From an uncultured Clostridium sp. (GTDB lineage Bacteria; Bacillota; Clostridia; Clostridiales; Clostridiaceae), in assembly GCF_937920395.1 (NCBI RefSeq), contig NZ_CALEVF010000260.1, positions 1 to 7,578 on the forward strand: a stretch of DNA of 7,578 nucleotides, written 5' to 3'. Made by a program: the position numbers and the translations under genes. This document shows, piece by piece, positions 1 through 5,220 of the stretch. The notes below the pieces were generated by a model that saw nothing but the letters and a program-made list of their open reading frames with translations, made no database searches and was not told where the DNA came from. How positions within the stretch are numbered: the first letter of the stretch is position 1; each line of letters opens with the position of its first letter.

Positions 1-2
1 TA

Positions 3-48
3 TAATTGTAAAGCCTTGAAGTCACTTGACTACAAGGTTATGCAATTA
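3..48 (+). repeat. Imperfect 46-nt dyad / RNA hairpin upstream of sigE
   Basis: Every base i from 3 to 24 can be paired with base 51-i. This gives 18 Watson-Crick pairs, two G-T pairs (9/42 and 13/38) and two A-A mismatches (11/40 and 19/32), around the centre 25-26. The two G-T pairs are valid wobbles only in a plus-strand transcript, which hints at an RNA structure rather than a DNA operator. No U-run follows, so it is not a standard intrinsic terminator. It ends 18 bases before the sigE ribosome site. Its role is unknown; it could be a processing or stability element, or a leaky attenuator between spoIIGA and sigE. Confidence 0.6.
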
Positions 49-77
49 ACTATAATAATATAGATAAGGAGGAAATT

Positions 78-785
78 ATGTTTAATTTTAAAGTGATGCT
101 AAACAAGTTATTTGCAAAATTCAAAATGTTTTCAAACAATTTGTTTTATATAGGAGGCAATGATGCACTACCACCTCCTTTGACTAAGGATGAAGAAGAT
201 GAATTGGTAGTAAGACTTGATACAGGAGATAAAAGTGTAAGAGCCACCTTAATTGAGAGAAATTTAAGGTTAGTAGTTTATATTGCAAGAAAGTTTGAAA
301 ACACAGGAGTGAATATTGAGGATTTGATTTCAGTAGGAACTATAGGGCTTATTAAAGCAGTTAATACATTTGATCCTGAAAAGAAAATTAAGCTTGCTAC
401 ATACGGGTCACGATGTATTGAAAATGAAATTCTGATGTATCTTAGGAGAAATAGTAAAATTAAAACTGAAATTTCTCTTTATGAGCCTCTAAATGTTGAT
501 TGGGATGGCAATGAATTATTGCTTTCTGATATAATTGGCACTGACAATGATGTGGTTTACAATATTATAGAAGAAGATGTAGATAAGCAATTACTTTGGC
601 TTGCCATGCAACGGTTAAACTCAAGAGAAAAAGAAATTGTTCAACTAAGATTTGGATTAAATGGAACCACAGAAAAAACACAAAAAGAAGTTGCTGATAT
701 ACTTGGAATATCACAGTCATATATCTCAAGGCTTGAAAAAAGAATAATAAAAAGGTTGCAAAAGGAAATTAATAAAATGGTATAA
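78..785 (+). CDS. sigE: RNA polymerase sporulation sigma factor E precursor (pro-sigma-E)
   Basis: This is the early mother-cell sigma factor of sporulation. It is made as an inactive precursor and activated by SpoIIGA, which removes an N-terminal pro-sequence. The product has 235 residues, close to the 239 of Bacillus subtilis. Residues 1-23 form a basic/hydrophobic pro-sequence. The mature part should begin near Y24-IGG, and DALPPPL (29-35) follows. Region 2 spans about 59-125 ([18 protein letters not shown], then [18 protein letters not shown]). Region 4 spans about 175-228, with the helix-turn-helix [19 protein letters not shown] (203-221), and the protein ends in the conserved NKMV. The start is ATG 78, with AAGGAGG at 66-72 and 5 bases of spacing. 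Oddities are G110 where relatives have Ala, and N20-N21 where the B. subtilis pro-sequence has D-E. sigG, which usually follows, is not here. The gene would normally be co-transcribed with spoIIGA from a Spo0A-dependent promoter outside the window. Confidence 0.97.
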   Translation: MFNFKVMLNKLFAKFKMFSNNLFYIGGNDALPPPLTKDEEDELVVRLDTGDKSVRATLIERNLRLVVYIARKFENTGVNIEDLISVGTIGLIKAVNTFDPEKKIKLATYGSRCIENEILMYLRRNSKIKTEISLYEPLNVDWDGNELLLSDIIGTDNDVVYNIIEEDVDKQLLWLAMQRLNSREKEIVQLRFGLNGTTEKTQKEVADILGISQSYISRLEKRIIKRLQKEINKMV

Positions 786-832
786 AGTACTTAAAAATGT
801 ATTATAAAATTACTTGAATTAGTATTAGGTAC

Positions 833-886
833 ATGAAAACAAATAACAAGTCAAGAATAATATATTGACTTGTTATTTGTTTTCAT
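833..886 (+). terminator. Perfect 22-bp hairpin after sigE, probable bidirectional terminator
   Basis: Bases 833-854 and 865-886 are exact reverse complements (22 bp) around a 10-base loop. The core stem AACAAGTCAA/TTGACTTGTT is flanked by an A-rich left side and a T-rich right side (ATTTGTTTTC). This is the usual layout of an intrinsic terminator able to act in both directions. It lies 48 bases after the sigE stop and should separate sigE transcription from the downstream gene. The remaining bases of 786-1016 contain no recognisable gene. Confidence 0.75.
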
Positions 887-933
887 ATGCATTATTAAAA
901 AAACAAAATTATAAATATATTTTTAGTGTCTTA

Positions 934-962
934 TGAATATAAATAATATAAGGCTGTAGAAT
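934..962 (+). promoter_or_regulatory. Possible promoter for the YlmC/YmxH gene
   Basis: TGAATA (934-939) and TAGAAT (957-962) are 17 bases apart. The second box has one mismatch to TATAAT; the first matches only three of six bases of TTGACA. TGAATA also resembles a forespore sigma-F/G -35 box, but no CATnnTA -10 element sits at the right distance. The position fits: downstream of the sigE terminator and about 45-50 bases before the ribosome site and start. In such AT-rich DNA chance matches are common. Confidence 0.25.
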
Positions 963-1016
963 TCTAAATATGCAGGTAAAAATAGTCTTTCTACATAAAT
1001 ACGAGGGGGTAAAGAA

Positions 1017-1277
1017 ATGGAAAGCTTAATGTTTGCAATTAATAATTTAAGGCAGATGGAAATCATAGACATAAATTCAGGGTCGAAAATGGGATATATT
1101 AAAGACTTAAAGGTTGATTGTGATGACTATAAAATTATTTCAATCTTAATGCCAACTCAGAAATCATCTTGGTTTAATAAAAATAATAGTATTGAGATAC
1201 CATGGGAAAAAGTAAAGAAAGTTGGTGTTGATGTAATTCTTGTAGATGGAAGTGATGTAATTATGGAAAACGAATAA
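1017..1277 (+). CDS. YlmC/YmxH family sporulation protein (PRC-barrel domain)
   Basis: This is a small cytoplasmic protein of 86 residues, similar in length to B. subtilis YlmC and YmxH. The core is NNLRQMEIIDINSGSKMG (9-26), followed by a beta-rich PRC-barrel-like fold, the conserved SWFNK (51-55), IEIPWEKVKKVGVDVILVD (59-77) and an acidic tail. The molecular function is unknown; the family is found in endospore formers and often lies beside sigE/sigG, as here. The start ATG 1017 has GAGGGGGT at 1003-1010, 6 bases away. A second in-frame ATG four codons later lacks its own ribosome site. The strong hairpin upstream suggests that it is not simply co-transcribed with sigE. It may be transcribed with nrdR, 79 bases downstream. 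Confidence 0.9.
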   Translation: MESLMFAINNLRQMEIIDINSGSKMGYIKDLKVDCDDYKIISILMPTQKSSWFNKNNSIEIPWEKVKKVGVDVILVDGSDVIMENE

Positions 1278-1305
1278 TAGACTATTTTAATCTATAAGAT
1301 AAGTG

Positions 1306-1339
1306 TATAATGTTAGTATATTTGTTAACTATACTAGTA
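1306..1339 (+). promoter_or_regulatory. Candidate nrdR -10 box with adjoining inverted repeat
   Basis: A perfect TATAAT lies at 1306-1311 in the gap before nrdR, with no good -35 box 16-18 bases upstream. Immediately after it, TAGTATA (1314-1320) and TATACTA (1330-1336) form a 7-bp inverted repeat around 9 bases. In RNA this extends outward by two wobbles and one A-U pair (1311-1339). The repeat would lie near the transcription start, in a position suited to an operator or leader hairpin. It does not match the 16-bp NrdR-box pattern well, so the regulator is unknown. Confidence 0.35.
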
Positions 1340-1345
1340 AAAGGA
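1339..1345 (+). promoter_or_regulatory. nrdR ribosome binding site for a TTG start
   Basis: AAAAGGA lies 11 bases before TTG 1357. This is a longer spacing than its neighbours (5-6 bases) and pairs with a non-ATG start. The start is nevertheless fixed by the protein: NrdR proteins begin MKCPYC, which is exactly what the TTG codon opens. Translation initiation is therefore probably weak, fitting a low-abundance repressor. Confidence 0.6.
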
Positions 1346-1356
1346 CGTGAAGACCA

Positions 1357-1824
1357 TTGAAGTGTCCATATTGCAGTTGTGAAGAAAGCAAAGTTGTAGA
1401 CTCTAGAGCAACAGATGACAATATTGCAACTAGACGTCGACGTGAGTGTCTGCGGTGTTTTAAACGATATACTACTTATGAAAAAGTGGAAGATGTACCT
1501 ATTTTAGTAATAAAAAAAGATTTTAATAGAGAATATTTTGATAGAACAAAGATATTAAATGGGCTAATGAAGGCCTGTCAAAAAAGACCAGTTTCAAGAA
1601 AACAAATTGAAGCCATTTGTGATGAAGTAGAAAAACAGTTAAATAATGAAATGCTTACAGAAGTAAAATCTGATTATATTGGAGAACTTATAATGACTAT
1701 ATTAAAAAATGTAGATGAGGTTTCTTATGTGAGGTTTGCTTCAGTTTATAGGCAGTTTAAAGATATTAATACATTTATGGAAGAGATAAGAAAACTTATG
1801 TCTAATGAAAAAAAATGCCTTTAG
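1357..1824 (+). CDS. nrdR: Transcriptional repressor NrdR (ribonucleotide reductase regulator)
   Basis: NrdR represses ribonucleotide reductase genes when dATP is bound, linking dNTP pools to transcription. The product has 155 residues, close to the family's ~150. The N-terminal zinc ribbon uses C3-P-Y-C6 and C31-L-R-C34, with the conserved VVDSR (13-17) and RRRREC (26-31) between them and RYTTYEK (37-43) after. The ATP-cone domain runs from about residue 48 to 140 (VLVIKKDF onward, with VSYVRFASVYRQF near 122-134). C8 is an additional cysteine beside the first zinc pair. The start is TTG. The last codons and the stop TAG lie inside a terminator hairpin (1808-1834), so the C-terminal KKCL is partly dictated by that structure. 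The gene is downstream of the YlmC/YmxH gene, a common clostridial neighbourhood. Confidence 0.96.
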   Translation: MKCPYCSCEESKVVDSRATDDNIATRRRRECLRCFKRYTTYEKVEDVPILVIKKDFNREYFDRTKILNGLMKACQKRPVSRKQIEAICDEVEKQLNNEMLTEVKSDYIGELIMTILKNVDEVSYVRFASVYRQFKDINTFMEEIRKLMSNEKKCL

Positions 1825-1834
1825 GCATTTTTTT
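1808..1834 (+). terminator. Intrinsic terminator overlapping the nrdR stop codon
   Basis: Bases 1809-1820 (seven A, then TGCCT) and 1823-1834 (AGGCA, then seven T) are exact reverse complements separated by only two bases. The stem tip would open to a small loop in RNA. The GC core plus U-run is a classical rho-independent terminator, and the A-run makes it potentially functional for the opposite strand too. The nrdR stop TAG is at 1822-1824, in the middle of the hairpin, so a terminating ribosome would cover the structure. Confidence 0.88.
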
Positions 1835-1885
1835 AGTTTATAAAAATTAAACAATAATGAATATAATTTATATGGAGATGAAGTA

Positions 1886-2602
1886 ATGGAGATAGAGTCT
1901 TTTAATAAATATAAATTTATAAAATTTCAAGTTGATAATGTAGTTGTTTTGTTTTCAACAGCAAGTGGTGGACTAAATTTTAATTGCCATACGGATGAAG
2001 GGTTAGCGAATCTAGAAAAAATAAAAACCTTTTATAATCTGCAATCTATTGGGTATTTAAATCAAATTCATAGTGATTCAATTTTCGACTTTGATGGTAA
2101 TATAAAAGATGGAGATGCTTTAATAACAAATAAAAAAAATATAGCGATAGGTATTTTCACTGCAGATTGTGTTCCTGTAATTTTGGTAGATACTAGTAAA
2201 AATGTTATAGCGGCAATACATAGTGGATGGAAAGGTACAAACACTTTGATAGTAAGCAAAACTATTGAAAGAATGAAAGAGACTTATGGGACATTAACTA
2301 AAAATATTAAGGCATATATTGGACCGCATATTGGAGGGTGTTGTTATGAGGTTAGCAAGGAACTAATAGAAGAGTTTACTAGTAAAGAAATTTATAGTAA
2401 TATTAAAATAAGTGATAATAATAAATTAGACCTAGAAAAATGTATTATAGCTCAGCTTAACGAAAAAGGTATAAAACAAAAGAACATTAAAATCACTAAT
2501 GCATGTACTTCTTGTAGTAAAGAATATGAATTATATTCTTATAGAAATAGCGAAAATAACAATGGGAGAATGTTTTCATTTGTTTATATAAAATACAATT
2601 AA
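1886..2602 (+). CDS. pgeF: Peptidoglycan editing factor PgeF (YfiH/YlmD, multicopper polyphenol oxidase family)
   Basis: This is a cytosolic metalloenzyme of the YfiH/DUF152 family, often annotated as laccase or polyphenol oxidase. In E. coli the family removes wrongly incorporated L-serine from the peptidoglycan precursor; purine-nucleoside activities are also reported for relatives. The product has 238 residues, a normal length. The conserved metal-site set is visible: NQIHSD with H62, TADC with C95, and AAIHSGWKGT with H112. Other family motifs are DGDALIT (75-81), YIGPHIGGCCYEV (144-156), CTSC (207-210), LYSYR (216-220) and GRMFSF (227-232). The start ATG 1886 has GGAG at 1874-1877, 8 bases away. 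No signal peptide is seen. A TATAAT at 1862-1867 could be a promoter, but it sits very close to the ribosome site; otherwise transcription would need readthrough of the nrdR terminator. phoP starts 31 bases downstream and may be co-transcribed. Confidence 0.93.
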   Translation: MEIESFNKYKFIKFQVDNVVVLFSTASGGLNFNCHTDEGLANLEKIKTFYNLQSIGYLNQIHSDSIFDFDGNIKDGDALITNKKNIAIGIFTADCVPVILVDTSKNVIAAIHSGWKGTNTLIVSKTIERMKETYGTLTKNIKAYIGPHIGGCCYEVSKELIEEFTSKEIYSNIKISDNNKLDLEKCIIAQLNEKGIKQKNIKITNACTSCSKEYELYSYRNSENNNGRMFSFVYIKYN

Positions 2603-2633
2603 GAGCAATGTATGAAAATATGGAGGGATTAAC

Positions 2634-3329
2634 ATGGCTGAAGAAAAAGTATTAGTGGTGGATGACGAAGAACATATAAGGGAATTAATTAAATTTAATT
2701 TAGAAAAAAATGGATACAAAGTTATATGTGCTGACAATGGAATAGACGCTATAAAACTTGCTAAAGAACAAGCACCACAATTGATGTTATTAGATTTGAT
2801 GTTACCTGGAATGGATGGATTAGATGTATGTAAAGAAATTAGAAAAGATTCTAACATGTCAGGCATGCCTATTATTATGATAACAGCAAAAGGAGAGGAA
2901 ATAGATAAAATAATAGGACTAGAGCTCGGCGCAGATGATTATATTACAAAACCATTTTCAGTAAGGGAATTAGTAGCAAGGGTTAAAGCTATTCTTAGAA
3001 GAACTACTATGCAGATAGTTGAAAAGACTTTCAAAATTGGTAATCTGGCAATTGATTTTGGTAAACATGAGGTTCTAAAAAGTGAAATAAGAATTGATTT
3101 GACTTTAAAGGAATTTGAATTATTACAAATTTTAATAAAGAATAAAGGTAGGGTTATGACCAGAGATTTTTTACTAGATAAAATATGGGGTTATGAATAT
3201 GTAGGAGAAACAAGAACTGTAGACGTCCACATAAGGCATTTAAGACAAAAAATTGAAGAGGATGACAAAAATCCAGCTTATATCCAGACAATTCGAGGTA
3301 TCGGATATAGATTTAATTTTGGAGAATAA
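2634..3329 (+). CDS. phoP: OmpR/PhoP-family response regulator, phosphate regulon activator
   Basis: This is a DNA-binding response regulator of 231 residues. The receiver domain spans about 4-120 and carries the acidic pocket D10-D11, phosphoacceptor D54 (in LLDLMLPGMDG), T84 and K106 (ITKPF). The winged-helix domain of the OmpR class spans about 132-229, with LTLKEFELL (157-165), the recognition-helix segment RTVDVHIRHLRQKIE (194-208) and the closing RGIGYRF (221-227). The start ATG 2634 has GGAGGG at 2622-2627. Only 2 bases separate its stop from phoR, so the two are translationally linked. The assignment as PhoP, rather than another OmpR-type regulator such as ResD, rests on the partner kinase architecture and the adjoining pst genes. 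It should bind the TTAACA-like array at 5102-5150. No separate promoter is obvious in the 31-base gap before it. Confidence 0.92.
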   Translation: MAEEKVLVVDDEEHIRELIKFNLEKNGYKVICADNGIDAIKLAKEQAPQLMLLDLMLPGMDGLDVCKEIRKDSNMSGMPIIMITAKGEEIDKIIGLELGADDYITKPFSVRELVARVKAILRRTTMQIVEKTFKIGNLAIDFGKHEVLKSEIRIDLTLKEFELLQILIKNKGRVMTRDFLLDKIWGYEYVGETRTVDVHIRHLRQKIEEDDKNPAYIQTIRGIGYRFNFGE

Positions 3330-3331
3330 TC

Positions 3332-5041
3332 ATGAAAAAAAAATTATTAATATATTTATTAAGTACTGTAATTTTTATATTTGTAGTTGTAACTGCTTTA
3401 ATTGTATCTATCTTTAATTATGAATATCAAGAAAATTTAAAGGATAAACTTCAAATAAATAATAATATGATAATTAGCTTATTAAAAAGTAATAATTTAA
3501 AAGATCATCAAATATTTTTCACACAAAACTTAAAGAGTTCACAATTGAGAGTTACATATATTGACAAAAGTGGTGAGGTGCTTTATGATTCGTCTGTAGA
3601 TTCGAGTACTATGGGTAATCACAATGGCAGGCAAGAAATAATAAAAGCTAGAAGGAGTGCAACTGGATCTGGATTTGTAATAAGATATAGTACCACTACT
3701 AAGAAGAATATGATGTATTTTGCAACTGAATTTGGTGATGGTTTTATTATTAGAAGTTCTAATCCACTTAAAATTGTAAGTGGACTCGGTAGTAAATATT
3801 TTAAGATTTATATTTTAGCTATAATTTTTTCAGCGATAATGTCAATTTGGTTTTCTCTAAAACTATCACATATTATAGTAAGACCTATCACAGATTTGAT
3901 TTTTATTACTTCAAGAATTAGTAAGGGCGAATTTCATAGGAGAGCTAGTATATTAGCCGATGGTGAAATAGGACAATTAGCTAAAAATTTTAATGAAATG
4001 GCAGACAAACTAGAATCTACACTAAACGAAGTTACAGATAAGCAAAATAGGTTAGAAGCAATTCTGCAAAGTATGGATAGTGGAGTTATTGCTGTTGATA
4101 GAAAAAATAGAGTTATAATAATTAATCCATATGCTAAAAAAATATTTGGTATAACTAAGGATATTATAGGGCAAAATCTTTTAGATAATATAAGAAATTT
4201 TGAATTAGAAAACATCTTACATCAAAGTGATGATGATTACAAAGAAATAAGAATATCTTGGCCAAAGGAAAGAGAACTTCGAATAAAAACTGCAGATATT
4301 ATTAATGCAAATGATCATATCGGTACTGTAGCTGTTGTTCAAGATATTACTGAAGTGAAAAAGCTAGAGAATATGAGGACACAATTTGTTGCGAATGTTT
4401 CTCATGAGCTTAAGACGCCTCTGACATCTATTAAAGGATTTGCTGAAACATTAAGATATGTTGATGATGTAAAAACAAAAGAGAAATTTTTAAACATAAT
4501 TAACGAAGAAGCTGATAGATTAACTAGATTAATTACAGATATCTTAACACTTTCACATATAGAGCAAAAAGAGGAAGTAAAACGAGAAAATATTAATGTT
4601 AACAAGATTGTAGAAGACGTGTACAATTTAATGAAAAATACAGCAGATTTAAAGGGAATTCAGTTATCATTGAAGCAACAGGATGTTAAAATATTGATAG
4701 GTGATGCTGATAGATTTAAACAAATGTTAATTAATTTAGTAGACAATGGTATAAATTATTCTGAATTAGGCAATAGTGTTTGCATCGGCACTGAGAGCAA
4801 ACCGGATAGATTTATTTTGTGGGTACAAGACACTGGTGTTGGAATAGCAAAAGATCAAATTCCACGTCTTTTTGAGAGGTTTTACAGAGTCGATAAGGCT
4901 CGTTCTAGATCGAAAGGTGGAACTGGGTTAGGATTAGCCATTGTTAAGCATATAGTGCTAGAATTTAAAGGAAAAATATATGTAGAGAGTAAATTAGAAG
5001 TTGGAAGCAAATTCATAATAGAAATTCCATATTCAGAGTGA
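3332..5041 (+). CDS. phoR: PhoR-type phosphate sensor histidine kinase
   Basis: This is a membrane sensor kinase of 569 residues, the partner of phoP. A first membrane helix (about 5-28) is followed by an extracytoplasmic sensor of about 125 residues and a second helix (about 157-176). Next come a HAMP linker (about 176-230) and a cytoplasmic PAS domain (about 238-342, including SGVIAVDRKNRVIIINP at 250-266). The dimerisation/phosphoacceptor domain has H358 in VANVSHELKTPL (353-364), and the ATPase domain spans about 455-567. N-box residues N468/N472, DTGVGI (500-505), FERFYRVD (514-521) and GGTGLGLA (529-536) are all present, so the kinase looks complete. The N-box reads DNGINYS rather than the common DNAIKYT. 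The ribosome site GGAGA (3321-3325) lies inside the end of phoP. A terminator follows the stop. Confidence 0.93.
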   Translation: MKKKLLIYLLSTVIFIFVVVTALIVSIFNYEYQENLKDKLQINNNMIISLLKSNNLKDHQIFFTQNLKSSQLRVTYIDKSGEVLYDSSVDSSTMGNHNGRQEIIKARRSATGSGFVIRYSTTTKKNMMYFATEFGDGFIIRSSNPLKIVSGLGSKYFKIYILAIIFSAIMSIWFSLKLSHIIVRPITDLIFITSRISKGEFHRRASILADGEIGQLAKNFNEMADKLESTLNEVTDKQNRLEAILQSMDSGVIAVDRKNRVIIINPYAKKIFGITKDIIGQNLLDNIRNFELENILHQSDDDYKEIRISWPKERELRIKTADIINANDHIGTVAVVQDITEVKKLENMRTQFVANVSHELKTPLTSIKGFAETLRYVDDVKTKEKFLNIINEEADRLTRLITDILTLSHIEQKEEVKRENINVNKIVEDVYNLMKNTADLKGIQLSLKQQDVKILIGDADRFKQMLINLVDNGINYSELGNSVCIGTESKPDRFILWVQDTGVGIAKDQIPRLFERFYRVDKARSRSKGGTGLGLAIVKHIVLEFKGKIYVESKLEVGSKFIIEIPYSE

Positions 5042-5047
5042 AAATAA

Positions 5048-5086
5048 AGCTATCACCTTAATAAAGGTGGTGGTTATATTTTTATT
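5048..5086 (+). terminator. Intrinsic terminator of the phoP-phoR transcript
   Basis: Bases 5048-5059 pair with 5064-5075 across an AATA loop, giving a 12-bp stem with three G-U wobbles, followed by a U-rich tail ATATTTTTATT (5076-5086). It begins 6 bases after the phoR stop and separates phoPR from the pst promoter. The G-U pairs are valid only in the plus-strand transcript, so it should work in that direction only. Confidence 0.85.
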
Positions 5087-5101
5087 GAATGTAAAGTTTA
5101 A

Positions 5102-5165
5102 TTAACATTAGCTAAACTATAGTTAACTTCAACATAATATAAAGTTAACTTTATGGGTATATTAT
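5102..5165 (+). promoter_or_regulatory. Pho-box-like array and promoter of the pst operon
   Basis: TTAACA-like hexamers recur about once per DNA turn: TTAACA (5102), TAAACT (5113), TTAACT (5123), ATAATA (5134) and TTAACT (5145). The start-to-start steps are 11, 10, 11 and 11. This is the pattern of direct repeats bound by phosphorylated PhoP in Bacillus. A -10-like TATTAT lies at 5160-5165, with no convincing -35 box, as expected for a promoter that depends on an activator. The predicted start would be near 5172, placing the array at roughly -70 to -22. Two AGTTAACT palindromes (5121-5128 and 5143-5150) are exactly 22 bases apart; the second sits in a 16-bp perfect palindrome (5139-5154). Confidence 0.72.
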
Positions 5166-5207
5166 TATAAGAGTAATGAGTAGTTAATAAAATGATATAA
5201 ATTGAAT

Positions 5208-5214
5208 GGGGGAA
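5208..5214 (+). promoter_or_regulatory. pstS ribosome binding site that decides the start
   Basis: GGGGGAA lies 6 bases before ATG 5221. An in-frame upstream ATG at 5206-5208 overlaps this site and has no ribosome site of its own. It would also put five extra residues before the MRKKYLK that opens a normal lipoprotein signal. The ATG at 5221 is therefore the start. Confidence 0.85.
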
Positions 5215-5220
5215 ATATTA

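Noticed and set aside
1..63. Possible 3' end of spoIIGA: frame 1 is open from base 1 to TAG at 61-63, and frame 2 ends with TGA at 17-19.
   Set aside because: Synteny predicts spoIIGA here, but the 20 residues in frame 1 are not recognisable as a SpoIIGA tail and the segment overlaps a dyad. I cannot choose between frame 1, frame 2 and an earlier end.
833..868. Tiny open frame of 11 codons starting inside the hairpin after sigE.
   Set aside because: It has no ribosome site and is entirely contained in the hairpin; better explained as terminator sequence.
1306..1340. NrdR box upstream of nrdR.
   Set aside because: The inverted repeat does not fit the 16-bp NrdR-box pattern, and a second box at the expected helical spacing is missing.
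2068..2259. Minus-strand open frame of 63 codons within pgeF.
   Set aside because: Shadow of the strongly supported pgeF coding frame; no ribosome site or recognisable motif.
2576..2866. Minus-strand open frame of 96 codons across the pgeF-phoP junction.
   Set aside because: Antisense to the conserved receiver domain of phoP; composition follows from the plus-strand codons.
3934..4626. Two minus-strand open frames (3934-4215 and 4402-4626) inside phoR.
   Set aside because: Antisense to the HAMP/PAS and histidine-phosphotransfer regions; Ser/Leu-rich composition typical of shadows.
5206..5220. Upstream in-frame start for pstS at ATG 5206.
   Set aside because: The ATG overlaps the ribosome site of ATG 5221, has none of its own, and adds residues before a normal lipoprotein signal.
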